Numbered from the stretch's first letter, positions 45,849 through 54,852 are shown. The stretch: 64,000 nucleotides of DNA from CALAED01 sp036555725 (GCA_036555725.1 DATBKU010000072.1:26406-90405), one strand, 5' to 3'. Notes: a model not told the origin generated them from the letters alone. Numbers and translations: made by a program.

Positions 45849-47213
45849 TCACGCAGAAGTTTCCGCCGTCGCGGAGGTCTTGGCGGCGAGGATTCCGATG
45901 CCGTATGTCGCGAGGCCGGCGACCACGAAGGACAGCAGCGACGCGCTCATCCACGTGGCCGGGGTGAAGTGCAGCCAGCCCTGCACGTCGGTCCAGAAGC
46001 GCGACCAGCGACCGGCGTCGCCCGGGTTGATCAGCTGGTAGACGACGAAGCCGATCGCCCACGCGCCGATCATCCCCCAGCGCGACGGCGCCCGCGCGGA
46101 GACATTCCAGTCGCGGCCCCGGCCGAGCACGAAGAAGTCGACGACCAGCACGCCGAGCATCGGCACGAACACCGACCCGATGAGGCCGAGGAAGCCGAAG
46201 TAGTTGTCGATGTTGAGGCGCAGCGCCAGTCCTGCGGTCAGCACGCCGAGCAGGATGGTCAGCACCCTGCGGTCGGCCCGGGGGACGAGGTTCTGGATCG
46301 ACACGGCGGTGGAGTAGTTGTCGGCGAACGACTGATCCACCTCACGCAACACCAGCACGCCGAAGAACAGCCCGCCGAGCGCGACCTTCTGGAACGGCTC
46401 GTACGCGTTGTCGGTGCTGCCCGCGGCGAGCGCCAGCGCGAACAGGCCGAGGATGTACGCCACGATCTGCGTCACCGAGTACGCCACGCTGGCCGCGCCG
46501 AACGCCGACCGGGCGGTCCGGGAGTGGCGCGTGTAGTCGGCCGCCATCGGCACCCACGAGATCGAGACGGCCAGCGCCGCGTCGGCGCCGATCCAGAACT
46601 TGCTCCACGACCCCTCGGTGAGGTCGGGGATCCCGGCTCGGATGAACTGCACATAGAAATAGAGGAGCGAGATCGCCACCGCGACGGTCACGAAGCGGCG
46701 CAGCAGCCGTACGGAGCCGAGCGGCCAGATCGTCAGCAGCGTCGTGAGCACGGCGGCGACGATGACGTACAGCCAACGCGGCCCGCCGCCGATCAGCGTC
46801 TTCGTCGCGTCGGCGATCACAATGAGCTCGAATGTGCCCCAGCCGATCAGCTGGGCGATGTTGAGGGCCGTCGGCACGTACGACAGGCGCGTGCCGAACA
46901 GCCCGCGCAGCAGCACCATCGCCGGGGCGCCGGTGCGCGCGCCGGGCACGGCGGCGAGGCCGAGCATCAGCCCGCCGATGACGGTGCCGACCGCCATCGC
47001 CACGATGCCGGCCAGGATGGACAGTTGCGGTTTGTTGTTGTCGTCCGGCGCGAGAACGGTGTACGCGCCGGAGAATGCGAGCAGGCTCACGCCGAGGTTG
47101 GCCCAGAACGCGCTCTGGTCCCAGAAGCTCAGGACCTTGGGCGCGGGCTTGTCGAGGGTGTAGGGAACCTCGTCACGGGGCTGATCTACGGCAGTTCTTG
47201 CGCTGGGGGTCAT
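45849..47213 (-). CDS. cytX: NCS1-family permease under TPP riboswitch control (CytX-like, HMP uptake)
   Basis: 454 residues, about 12 membrane helices, nucleobase:cation symporter-1 family (SFWDQSAFWANLGVSLLAFSG, then AIAGTVIGG-type helices and SWVPMAADYTRHS). NCS1 members cover cytosine, allantoin and hydroxymethylpyrimidine. Here the thiamin-pyrophosphate riboswitch directly in front identifies it as a thiamin-precursor importer, the CytX group. Its ribosome-binding site is the 3' end of the riboswitch. TenA at 49355 would work in the same salvage route. Confidence 0.88.
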   Translation of the reverse strand: MTPSARTAVDQPRDEVPYTLDKPAPKVLSFWDQSAFWANLGVSLLAFSGAYTVLAPDDNNKPQLSILAGIVAMAVGTVIGGLMLGLAAVPGARTGAPAMVLLRGLFGTRLSYVPTALNIAQLIGWGTFELIVIADATKTLIGGGPRWLYVIVAAVLTTLLTIWPLGSVRLLRRFVTVAVAISLLYFYVQFIRAGIPDLTEGSWSKFWIGADAALAVSISWVPMAADYTRHSRTARSAFGAASVAYSVTQIVAYILGLFALALAAGSTDNAYEPFQKVALGGLFFGVLVLREVDQSFADNYSTAVSIQNLVPRADRRVLTILLGVLTAGLALRLNIDNYFGFLGLIGSVFVPMLGVLVVDFFVLGRGRDWNVSARAPSRWGMIGAWAIGFVVYQLINPGDAGRWSRFWTDVQGWLHFTPATWMSASLLSFVVAGLATYGIGILAAKTSATAETSA

Positions 47214-47218
47214 CGCGC

Positions 47219-47312
47219 ACTCCCTACGCCGGCATTACCCGGTCAGGTTCATGCGGTCGGCGGCGCGCTGATTGCCGCCCTCTCAGCCCGGTACGCCCGA
47301 GCTCCCGCGGGG
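47219..47312 (-). promoter_or_regulatory. TPP (THI-box) riboswitch
   Basis: On the minus strand: GGGCTGAGAGGG, then GCATGAACCTGACC, then GGGTAATGCCGGCGTAGGGA, all core conserved parts in the right order. The closing GGGAG is eight bases before the permease ATG, so binding of thiamin pyrophosphate should directly hide the Shine-Dalgarno sequence. Confidence 0.95.
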
Positions 47313-47409
47313 ATTTGACATGTTCGGCCCGAATCGTACCCCCGCCGGCGCCGGGTTACGCGTCGCCCGCGCCACTTTTCGATCTTGTCCCAGTGCGCGG
47401 GGTGGAGTG

Positions 47410-47757
47410 TCAGGCGACGAAGGGATCCGTGCCCGTCTCGCTGACCATCGGCCGGGCCGCCTCGGCCCACCGCTCCATGCCGCCGTCGACGTTCCTGGCC
47501 TGCCAGCCGGCGTTGTTGAGGGCAACCGTGACCTGCGCGGACCGTGCCCCAGACCGGCAGACAACGTAGACGTCGGCGTCACGCGGGATCTCACCCGCCC
47601 GATCGCCGAGCTCGCCCATGGGGATGTGGACGGCATCCGGAATGTGCCCGGCCCGCCATTCCTCGGGCTCTCGTACGTCGAGGAGGTACGCTCCGTCGGG
47701 CACGGCAGTCGCATCGACCGCCGGAACACCTTCGCCGAAAATCATCACAGCTTCCAT
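47410..47757 (-). CDS. Single-domain rhodanese
   Basis: 115 residues. Rhodanese fold with YLLDVREPEEWRAGHIPDA and the active-site loop CRSGARS (catalytic Cys), ending NVDGGMERWAEAARP. It transfers sulfur from donor persulfides. Next to thiamin salvage, a sulfur-supply role is possible but not shown. It may read through to the riboswitch 100 bp downstream. Confidence 0.92.
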   Translation of the reverse strand: MEAVMIFGEGVPAVDATAVPDGAYLLDVREPEEWRAGHIPDAVHIPMGELGDRAGEIPRDADVYVVCRSGARSAQVTVALNNAGWQARNVDGGMERWAEAARPMVSETGTDPFVA

Positions 47758-47792
47758 GGAACCGTGTAACGGCCCGTTACGTCGAATCTCGC

Positions 47793-48266
47793 ATGAGGTA
47801 TCGGACGCTCTTTTTCACGATACCGGGTCTGGCCGCAGCGATCGCGCTGGGCGGATGCGGCTCCCAGCAGGCCGGCAGCGGCGCCAACCCGGGCCCATCG
47901 GAATCCGGCACCGTCAAACCGACCGGTGCTCCAAAGACCGATCTCACCGTCTCGGTCAAGGCGGCGGAGACGTCGCCCGCGAAAACATGGAAGCTCACCT
48001 GCGACCCGGTCGGCGGTGACCATCCCAACGCGCAGACGGCGTGCGCCGCGCTCACCAAGGCCAAGAGCCAGGCGAAGGACCCGTTCGCCCCCACGCCGCA
48101 GGGCCAGATGTGCACCCAGATCTATGGCGGCCCCGCGGTCGCCACGGTCAAGGGCACCTGGCAGAGCAAGCCGGTCGACGCCACGTTCACCCGGAAGAAC
48201 GGCTGCGAGATCCAACGCTGGTCGGACCTCGGCGCGCTCTTCGGCAAGGTCCCGCCCGCCCGCTGA
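47793..48266 (+). CDS. Lipoprotein with subtilisin-inhibitor-like (SSI) domain
   Basis: 157 residues from ATG at 47793. Signal peptide with lipobox LGGC (lipidated Cys near 22), a Ser/Gly/Pro-rich spacer, then an SSI-like domain: KLTCDPVGGDHPNAQTACAAL, PFAPTPQGQMCTQIYGG and GTWQSKPVDATFTRKNGCEI. The four cysteines match the two SSI disulfides. SSI proteins block subtilisin-type proteases. Secreted free forms are usual; here it would be anchored to the outer face of the membrane. Confidence 0.85.
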   Translation: MRYRTLFFTIPGLAAAIALGGCGSQQAGSGANPGPSESGTVKPTGAPKTDLTVSVKAAETSPAKTWKLTCDPVGGDHPNAQTACAALTKAKSQAKDPFAPTPQGQMCTQIYGGPAVATVKGTWQSKPVDATFTRKNGCEIQRWSDLGALFGKVPPAR

Positions 48267-48323
48267 CCCTCACGCCCGCGACCCGGTTCGACCCCGCAAT
48301 CGGCCCGGTTCCAAGTGTTATTC

Positions 48324-48367
48324 GAGGAGACGCCGGTGGTTACTTGAGGAGACGCCGGTGGTTACTT
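48324..48367. repeat. 22-bp tandem duplication over the glycosylase stop codon
   Basis: The unit gaggagacgccggtggttac plus tt occurs twice in a row, followed by a 9-bp partial third copy inside the Fpg coding end. Each full copy carries the same stop codon. Confidence 0.9.
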
Positions 48368-49222
48368 GAGGAGACGAGAGAGCCGGCGGTCGGCCAAGGG
48401 CTTGCCGCCGGTTTGACACGTCGGGCAGTACTGCAGGGCCGAATCGGCGAACGACACCTCTCGTACGGTGTCGCCGCAGACAGGGCACTTCTGCCCGGCC
48501 CGGCCGTGCACGCGCAGGCCGAGCTTCTTCTCGGCCTTGAGGTCGCCGGCGGCGAGCCCGCTCGACCGCTTCACCGCGTCGCGAAGCGTGGTGACGATCG
48601 CGTCGTGCAGCACGGCGATGTCGTCGTCGGTCAGCGTTGCCGCGATCTTGAACGGTGACATCTTCGCCACGTGCAGCACTTCGTCGGAGTATGCGTTGCC
48701 GATGCCGGCGATCACCTTCTGGTCCCGCAGCAACCCCTTGATCTGAGTGCGCCGCCCCTTGACGATCTCGCCCAGCGCCGCCGGGGTGAAGTCGTCGGCG
48801 AGCGGATCGGGCCCGAGCGCCGCGACTCCCGGCACCTCTCCCGGATCGCGCACGACATAGACCGCCAGGCCCTTCTTGGTGCCGGCCTCGGTCAGGTCGA
48901 AGCCCGACCCGTCGTCGAGGTGCAGCCGCAGCGCGAGCGGCCCCTTGCCTGGCCGCACCGGCTTGACCGGCACCTCGTCCTTCCACCGCAGCCAGCCGGC
49001 CCGAGCCAGGTGGATGACCATGTGCACGCCGTCGATGTCGAGGTCGAGGAACTTGCCGTGCCGCCCGACCCCGGTCACGGTCAGCCCACTGAGCGCGGTC
49101 ACCGGCGGGTCGTACGTCTTGAGCGCGGAGATGGCCAGGACGTCGACCCGTGCGACCGCGTGCCCCACGGCCCGCCCCCGCAGGAACGCGGTGAGCGCTT
49201 CGACCTCTGGTAGCTCAGGCAT
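48362..49222 (-). CDS. Fpg/Nei family DNA glycosylase
   Basis: 286 residues from ATG at 49222. The mature N-terminus PELPEVEALT supplies the catalytic Pro and Glu. The H2TH region includes GIGNAYSDEVLH and the C-terminal zinc finger is CPVCGDTV...YCPTC. It excises oxidised bases and cuts at the abasic site. The Lys-rich segment and overall form are closer to the Nei-like/Fpg2 actinobacterial branch than to canonical MutM, so no symbol is given. Confidence 0.92.
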   Translation of the reverse strand: MPELPEVEALTAFLRGRAVGHAVARVDVLAISALKTYDPPVTALSGLTVTGVGRHGKFLDLDIDGVHMVIHLARAGWLRWKDEVPVKPVRPGKGPLALRLHLDDGSGFDLTEAGTKKGLAVYVVRDPGEVPGVAALGPDPLADDFTPAALGEIVKGRRTQIKGLLRDQKVIAGIGNAYSDEVLHVAKMSPFKIAATLTDDDIAVLHDAIVTTLRDAVKRSSGLAAGDLKAEKKLGLRVHGRAGQKCPVCGDTVREVSFADSALQYCPTCQTGGKPLADRRLSRLLK

Positions 49223-49354
49223 GTACTCCAGTATGCGGCAAAGAACCCTGCACGGACCGCTGTCGATTCCCTGTGGATAACCCCTGTGGATATCGCCGGT
49301 CCTGTGGATAACCTGCACTGGTATTACGAGACCGTGTCGTGACCTCACGCAGGG

Positions 49355-49963
49355 TCACCGTGGTACGTCCCAAAACGCGATTTCGTGCCGCATGCCCTGC
49401 AGGAACAGCTCCTCGGCCCGCCCGTGCCCGGGCGCCGCCTCGTCGAGCATCTGCGCGCACCGCCGCGTCAGCCGGGCGAAGCCCGGGTCCGAGTACGTCT
49501 CGACCCACCTGCGGTAGCGCGGCTCGGCCGGCGGGCGCTCCGCCAGGATCGCGCCCAGCGTCGAGTACCCCCACATACACGGATAGAGAGCGGCCAGCCC
49601 GTCGCCATAAGACCCCGCCGCCGCCAACAGAAAAGCGGTATACGCCGCGCACGCAGGCCCCTTGACCGCGCCCCCCAGATCCGCGCCGAACTCGGCCGCC
49701 AGCGACCGATGCAGCGACAACTCCTCGTGGAACGTCGAGTGCGCCAGATCCACCAAGTCCCCCAGATGCCCACTCGGCGCCTGCCACGCCAGCCGCGCGA
49801 ACACCCGTACGTAGTCCAAGAGAAAGAGATAGTCCTGCTCCAGCCAGGACCGGAACACCGCCTCGTCGAGATCGCCCCGCCCGATACCGGCCACCGTCGG
49901 ATGCCGCAGCTGCTCATCGACCAGCGGCCGGCCGACCTCCTCCAGATGCTCTGCCAACCCCAT
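49355..49963 (-). CDS. tenA: TenA family thiaminase II (aminopyrimidine aminohydrolase)
   Basis: 202 residues, all-helical. Catalytic residues are in place: Cys129 and Tyr133 in PCMWGY (B. subtilis C135/Y139), Asp44 and Glu194 in HEIAFWD (B. subtilis E205). It hydrolyses aminopyrimidines from degraded thiamin back to HMP. With the riboswitch-controlled permease nearby it completes a salvage route. No riboswitch is seen in front of this gene. Confidence 0.9.
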   Translation of the reverse strand: MGLAEHLEEVGRPLVDEQLRHPTVAGIGRGDLDEAVFRSWLEQDYLFLLDYVRVFARLAWQAPSGHLGDLVDLAHSTFHEELSLHRSLAAEFGADLGGAVKGPACAAYTAFLLAAAGSYGDGLAALYPCMWGYSTLGAILAERPPAEPRYRRWVETYSDPGFARLTRRCAQMLDEAAPGHGRAEELFLQGMRHEIAFWDVPR

Positions 49964-50269
49964 AACCCAAAGCCCTCGCGTCCCTCAACCCACTACACCC
50001 CAAGGCAGCATCTCAGCCGTGCGAAGACTCGGGCACGATCCGCCGCCCACGTACGTAAGACGTGTGTCGCGCCTAGTCAAGACGTGGGACACTTAAAGGT
50101 CCGCACCGCGAGGGGTTTTTACGGGAGGGAGCTTCGCTTTCGGGCGCACGCCACCGTGAAGGGCGCCGGCCTTCACAGCCTGGGGTCCGGGGGTCGTCCC
50201 CTGATAAATACGACGAAAGGCCAGTGGCGAGGAGGTTCCCTCCGAGCACACTGACCCTAGGACTTTCGT
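49964..50269. other. Gap between tenA and tRNA-Leu, holding a repeat element
   Basis: No convincing gene. The second half (50156-50230) is a two-hairpin repeat also found at 59765. The first half contains nothing I recognise. Confidence 0.6.
50156..50230. repeat. Two-hairpin dispersed repeat, copy A
   Basis: GTGAAGG-7 nt-CCTTCAC, then AGC, GGGGTCCGGGGG, TCGTCCCC and GATAAATAC with AGGCC and GGCGA after. The same modules occur in order at 59765-59833, with the first stem changed at both sides. Confidence 0.75.
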
Positions 50270-50351
50270 GGGCGAGGAGGGATTTGAACCCTCACGTCCT
50301 TGCGGACACACGGACCTGAACCGTGCGCGTCTGCCGTTCCGCCACCCGCCC
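50270..50351 (-). tRNA. tRNA-Leu (anticodon CAG)
   Basis: 82 nt. Acceptor stem GGGCGGG / CTCGCCC (one G-U), D arm GGCGGAACGGCAGAC, anticodon arm CACGG-TTCAGGT-CCGTG giving CAG, long variable arm, T arm GAGGGTTCAAATCCCTC. CCA is not encoded. Confidence 0.97.
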
Positions 50352-50460
50352 CGGGTGCGTGGAAAGGTTAGCACGGTGAGATAGAGGCCCAGAACGTGGA
50401 TTCATTCCGCGAACCTGTTCACAGATACGATCGTCTAGGCAGTGGAGAAGGGAGGTGCCC

Positions 50461-51216
50461 GTGGGTGTCCTACAGCGCTTCGAGCGACGCCTCGAAGGCA
50501 TGGTTGAGGGTGCCTTCGCTCGGACGTTCAAGTCCGATCTTCAGCCGCTGGAGGTCGGTGGCGCTGTCCAGCGGGAGATGAACGAGCGGGCCGCGATCGT
50601 GGCCCAGGGCCGCACACTCGTCCCGAACGACTTCGTCGTGGAGATCTCGCAGGCGGACGGCGAACGGCTGGCGGTGTACGCCGACCAGCTCGGCCAGGAG
50701 CTGGCCATCCTCGCCAGGGACTATGCGAAGGAGCAGGGTTACTCGTTCGTCGGCCCGGTGCGTGTGCGGTTCGAGACCGCCCCCGACTTGGCGGTCGGTA
50801 TGTTCCGGATCCGCTCCGGCGTGATCCGCGGGTCGACCGTGGAGGGTGGCGAGATCCGCCAGCCGACGAGCGACGTGCCGCCCGGGCGGCCAGGTGCGTT
50901 CGCGGGGCGGCCGCGGCTGCTGGTGACATCGTCCGGCGAGGGTCAGGGCGGTCCCATGCAGCGGTCGTACGACATCAGCACGCCGGTGACGCTGCTCGGC
51001 CGCGGCACAGACTGCGACCTTAGATTGGTCGATCCCGGTGTGTCGCGCCATCACGCCGAGATCCGCATCGAGGGTCCAGAGATCGTTCTGGTGGATCTAG
51101 GGTCGACAAACGGCACCTTCGTGAACGGACAACCGATTCGACGCGTCACACTTGCTGACGGCGCGCGCATCTCGCTCGGCCGTACGACTCTGGTGTTCCG
51201 ACGCGACAGGGAGTAG
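50461..51216 (+). CDS. fhaA: FHA-domain protein FhaA
   Basis: 251 residues from GTG at 50461 (GGGAGG ahead; an in-frame GTG two codons earlier is less well spaced). N-terminal DUF3662 domain (VLQRFERRLEGMVEGAFART, NDFVVEISQAD), a linker, then an FHA phosphothreonine-binding domain (about 160-248: LLGRGTDCDLRL, GVSRHHAEI, DLGSTNGTFVNG). It links Ser/Thr kinase output to cell-wall synthesis. First gene of the growth operon. Confidence 0.96.
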   Translation: MGVLQRFERRLEGMVEGAFARTFKSDLQPLEVGGAVQREMNERAAIVAQGRTLVPNDFVVEISQADGERLAVYADQLGQELAILARDYAKEQGYSFVGPVRVRFETAPDLAVGMFRIRSGVIRGSTVEGGEIRQPTSDVPPGRPGAFAGRPRLLVTSSGEGQGGPMQRSYDISTPVTLLGRGTDCDLRLVDPGVSRHHAEIRIEGPEIVLVDLGSTNGTFVNGQPIRRVTLADGARISLGRTTLVFRRDRE

Positions 51217-51227
51217 ACCCCAACTCC

Positions 51228-51728
51228 ATGAACCCTTTTACCCTGACGCTAATCAAGCTGGCGTTCCTTGCCATGCTGTGGCTTTTTGTCATCGCGGCCG
51301 TCGGCGTGATCCGCGCCGACCTCTTCGGGTCCAAGGCCGCGGTGCGTGCAGCACAGCGCTCGCGGGCAGCCAAGCCGAAGCCCGGGCGACAGACCCAGCG
51401 GCAGAGCAAGGCGCCGGCGCGCGTCAGGCGTAGCGAGCCCAACAAGCTCGTTGTCACCCAAGGCCCCACTGCGGGCACCACACTTGATCTAGCGGCGGCC
51501 CCCGTTATCACTATCGGCCGCGCCAATGACGCCACACTCGTCGTGACCGACGACTACGCTTCTAGCCGGCATGCCCGAATCTTCGCGCAGGACGGTCAGT
51601 GGATCGTGGAAGACCTCGGCTCGACCAATGGCACCTACCTCGGACGCACGAAAGTGACCAGGCCGACCCCGGTTCCTGTTGGCGTTCCCATCCGTATCGG
51701 CAAGACCGTGTTTGAGCTGCGCAAATGA
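51228..51728 (+). CDS. fhaB: FHA-domain protein FhaB (FipA)
   Basis: 166 residues. N-terminal membrane helix (about 8-27), basic linker, C-terminal FHA domain (about 88-160: ITIGRANDATLVV, YASSRHARI, DLGSTNGTYLG). It binds phosphothreonine on divisome/elongation proteins. It lies 11 bp after fhaA; its stop overlaps the pstP start (ATGA). Confidence 0.96.
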   Translation: MNPFTLTLIKLAFLAMLWLFVIAAVGVIRADLFGSKAAVRAAQRSRAAKPKPGRQTQRQSKAPARVRRSEPNKLVVTQGPTAGTTLDLAAAPVITIGRANDATLVVTDDYASSRHARIFAQDGQWIVEDLGSTNGTYLGRTKVTRPTPVPVGVPIRIGKTVFELRK

Positions 51729-53368
51729 CAATCGGTATCAGATATGCCGCACGTTCGGACGTCGGCATGCTCCGCGAGGGCAACGAGGACTCGGCGTACG
51801 CCGGCTCGCGCCTCCTTGTCGTCGCCGACGGGATGGGGGGCCACGTCGGCGGCGAGATTGCGAGTGCGGCGGCCGTCAACGCGCTGCGGCCACTCGACAC
51901 CGACGTTCCCACGAACGAATTGCTCGCCGCACTGCAACACGCGGTGAAACAGGCCAACGAGAACCTGCACGGCATCGTCGAGTCCGACCCGTCGCTGCAG
52001 GGCATGGGCACCACGCTGACGGCGATGCTATGGGCCGGGCCGCACGTGGCCCTGATCCACATCGGCGACTCGCGGGCGTACCTCCTGCGTAACGGCGAGC
52101 TGTTCCAGATCACGCATGACCACACCCTGGTGCAGTCGCTGGTCGACGAGGGCCGGATCACGATCGACGAGGCCGCCTCGCACCCGCAGCGCTCACTGCT
52201 GCTGCGCGCCCTCGACGGGCGCGGCGAGGTCGAGCCGGACATCTCGCTGCGCGAGGCCCAGGTCGGCGACCGCTATCTGCTGTGCTCCGACGGCCTGTCG
52301 AGCGTGGTGACCGCCGAGACCATCCACCAGGTGCTGACCCAGATCGAGGATCCGCAGGCTGCGGTCCGGCAGCTCATCGACCTGGCCAACCGCGGCGGCG
52401 GCCCGGACAACATCACCTGCGTGATCGCCGACGTGGTCGAGATGGCCAGGCAGCAGCCTCCGGGCACGCATCCGATCGTTGCGGGCGCCGCCTCCAACGC
52501 GGGCCGCGACCGCGGGCCGCGCGGCGGCTCGCCCGCGCAGGGCGGCCCGGGGACAGCGGGCGGGCCGGGCGCACCGCGCGGCGCCGGCGGCCCGGGTGGC
52601 CCCGGGCCCGGCGGCCTCACCATGGCCGACGACACGCCCGCCCAGCGGGCGGCCGCACTGCGCGACACGATGCCGCAGCCGCCGATCGCGGTCGAGGATG
52701 CTCCCTCTCCGATGCCCGCGCCCGGTCAGTCCCGCGAGCGGGCGGCGGCGCAGCCACAGGTCGTGCGCTCGCGGCGCGGCTGGACATGGCTCGTGGTCGC
52801 GCTGGTCGTCTTCGTCGTGCTGGTGGGCGGCGGCGGATACGTCGGCTGGCGGTATCTGCAGAGCGGCTACTACGTGGGCGCTGACAACGGCAACGTGGCG
52901 ATCTTCCAGGGCTCGCCCGACGGCGTCTTCGGCATCGGTTCGTCGAAGGTCAAGGAACGGCCCAACCCGCCGATCGCGCTCGCCGATCTGCCCAAGGCCG
53001 AACAAGACTCCGTACGGCAGAACATCGAGGGCCTCGACAGCATCGACAAGGCGCACGCCACAGTCGCTTCGCTGCGCCAGGAGATGTGCCGGTACAGCAT
53101 CGGTGCGAACGGCAGCCAGGTCGTCATCTTCAAGGGCAAAGACCAGGCGAAGTGCGTCGACGGCAGCACGCCGCCGATCATCCCCGGCACCCCCAAGCTC
53201 GAGGTCAAGGCGCTGCCCGGGGCCGACCAGAACGCCGTGAAGAAGACGATCGCGGTCGCCAACCGGCAGGAGGCCGACACGCGCCTCGCCGCGCTCGCCA
53301 GCGCCGCCAAACAGTGCCAGGCCGATGAGAACGCCCGTCCTGACTGCCCACGTAAGAAGTCATCATGA
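51725..53368 (+). CDS. pstP: PP2C-type Ser/Thr protein phosphatase PstP
   Basis: 547 residues. Catalytic PP2C domain (about 1-240) with metal motifs REGNEDSAY, VVADGMGGHVGGE, GDSRAYLLRNG, LLCSDGLSSVV and GGPDNITCVI. Then a Gly/Pro-rich linker, a membrane helix (about 355-378) and an extracytoplasmic tail of 170 residues. It reverses PknA/PknB phosphorylation. Its stop overlaps the rodA start (ATGA). Confidence 0.96.
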   Translation: MTIGIRYAARSDVGMLREGNEDSAYAGSRLLVVADGMGGHVGGEIASAAAVNALRPLDTDVPTNELLAALQHAVKQANENLHGIVESDPSLQGMGTTLTAMLWAGPHVALIHIGDSRAYLLRNGELFQITHDHTLVQSLVDEGRITIDEAASHPQRSLLLRALDGRGEVEPDISLREAQVGDRYLLCSDGLSSVVTAETIHQVLTQIEDPQAAVRQLIDLANRGGGPDNITCVIADVVEMARQQPPGTHPIVAGAASNAGRDRGPRGGSPAQGGPGTAGGPGAPRGAGGPGGPGPGGLTMADDTPAQRAAALRDTMPQPPIAVEDAPSPMPAPGQSRERAAAQPQVVRSRRGWTWLVVALVVFVVLVGGGGYVGWRYLQSGYYVGADNGNVAIFQGSPDGVFGIGSSKVKERPNPPIALADLPKAEQDSVRQNIEGLDSIDKAHATVASLRQEMCRYSIGANGSQVVIFKGKDQAKCVDGSTPPIIPGTPKLEVKALPGADQNAVKKTIAVANRQEADTRLAALASAAKQCQADENARPDCPRKKSS

Positions 53369-54852
53369 GCGCGATAGCCGACCTACTGCCGGCGCGCCCG
53401 CGCCGAACTGCTTCGCTCACGCTGCTCATCTTCGCGATGATCGTCTCGATCGCGGCGTTCGCCCAGGTCGGGCTGGCCCGCGACGGACGACTTCCGGCCG
53501 GCATGGTCGGGTATGGCGCCGGGCTGGCCGGGCTGTCCGCGGCCGCTTATTACGTGGTCTCCCGGTTCGCGCCGTACGCCGACCCGATGCTGCTGCCGCT
53601 CGCCGTGTTCCTCAACGGGATCGGGCTCGCGATGATCTACCGGCTGGACCTGTCCACCAGCCGTGACGTCCAGATCGCAAGGGCCAGGGGCGAGAAGTTC
53701 AACGCCGTGGTGGGCGCCTCGACTCCGAGCCAGCTCATGTGGTCGTTCGTCGGCATCGCGTTGTTTGTCGTCGCCGTCATCGTCATGCGCGACATCAAGG
53801 CGCTGCAGAAGTACATCTACACGCTCGGCGCGATCGGCCTGTTCCTGCTGGCGCTGCCCGGCTTCCTGCCGTCGTCGATCAGCGGCGCGCTCGGCGCGAA
53901 GATCTGGATCCGGATCGGGTCGCTGTCATTCCAGCCCGGTGAATTCGCCAAGATCTTGCTGGTCATCTTCTTCGCCGGCTATCTGGTGAACAAGCGCGAC
54001 GCGCTGGCGCAGGTCGGCAAGCGGTACGGCTTCATCCAGGTGCCGCGAGCCAGGGACATGATGCCGATCCTCGTCATCTGGCTGCTCTGCCTCGGCGTCC
54101 TCATTCTCGAGAAGGACCTGGGCTCGGCGCTGCTGTTCTTCGGCCTGTTCGTGTCAATGCTCTACATCGCCACCCAGCGGGCGTCGTGGGTGTTCATCGG
54201 CATGGTGCTGCTGCTCGTCGGCGGCTATCTCGCCACGCTGCTGCCCTTCCTCGGGCACGTACGGCAGCGGATCGACACCTGGCTGAACCCCAAGCCGTAC
54301 TTCGACGGCGGGTGCCTGGTCGACGGCCACGTCGTCCACGCCACCGCCGCCAAGTGCACGGCCATGGGCGGCCAGTACGCCGACAGCGGCCAGCTGCTGC
54401 GGGGCATCTTCAGCATGGGCGAGGGCGGCGTGCTCGGAAAGGGCCTGGGCCAGGGCGAGCCATGGCGTACCCCGCTGTCGTTCAGCGACTTCATCATCAC
54501 GTCCTTCGGCGAGGAACTGGGGCTCGCCGGGCTCATGGTGATCCTGCTGGTGTACGCCCTCATCGTCGAGCGCGGCATGAAGACGGCGGTCGTCGCCCGC
54601 GAGCCGTTCCTGAAGCTGTTCGCCGGTGGTATCTCCTTCGTGCTGGCCTTGCAGGTCTTCGTCATCGTCGGCGGCGTCACCCGGCTTATTCCGCTCACGG
54701 GTCTGACCACGCCATTCCTGTCGCAAGGCGGGTCATCGCTGCTCGCCAACTGGATCCTGATCGCGATCCTGATCCGGATCAGCGATCTCGCGCGCCGTCC
54801 GGCGCCGCAGTCGATCCAGGACGAAGGCCTGACGCAGGTGGTGAGGGTCTGA
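53365..54852 (+). CDS. rodA: RodA/FtsW SEDS-family peptidoglycan polymerase
   Basis: 495 residues, about 12 membrane helices. SEDS signatures include GSLSFQPGEFAKI, LEKDLGSALLFF, GLGQGEPWRTPLSFSDFI and TGLTTPFLSQGGSSLLANW. The large extracytoplasmic loop carries two Cys (GGCLVDG and AAKCTAM), common in actinobacterial RodA. It polymerises glycan strands with the transpeptidase PbpA. Its stop is TGATG-overlapped by a 22-codon ORF. Confidence 0.95.
   Translation: MSAIADLLPARPRRTASLTLLIFAMIVSIAAFAQVGLARDGRLPAGMVGYGAGLAGLSAAAYYVVSRFAPYADPMLLPLAVFLNGIGLAMIYRLDLSTSRDVQIARARGEKFNAVVGASTPSQLMWSFVGIALFVVAVIVMRDIKALQKYIYTLGAIGLFLLALPGFLPSSISGALGAKIWIRIGSLSFQPGEFAKILLVIFFAGYLVNKRDALAQVGKRYGFIQVPRARDMMPILVIWLLCLGVLILEKDLGSALLFFGLFVSMLYIATQRASWVFIGMVLLLVGGYLATLLPFLGHVRQRIDTWLNPKPYFDGGCLVDGHVVHATAAKCTAMGGQYADSGQLLRGIFSMGEGGVLGKGLGQGEPWRTPLSFSDFIITSFGEELGLAGLMVILLVYALIVERGMKTAVVAREPFLKLFAGGISFVLALQVFVIVGGVTRLIPLTGLTTPFLSQGGSSLLANWILIAILIRISDLARRPAPQSIQDEGLTQVVRV

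Noticed and set aside
50352..50460. Promoter of the fhaA operon
   Set aside because: Some AT-rich words (GATACGATCG) but no convincing -35/-10 pair.
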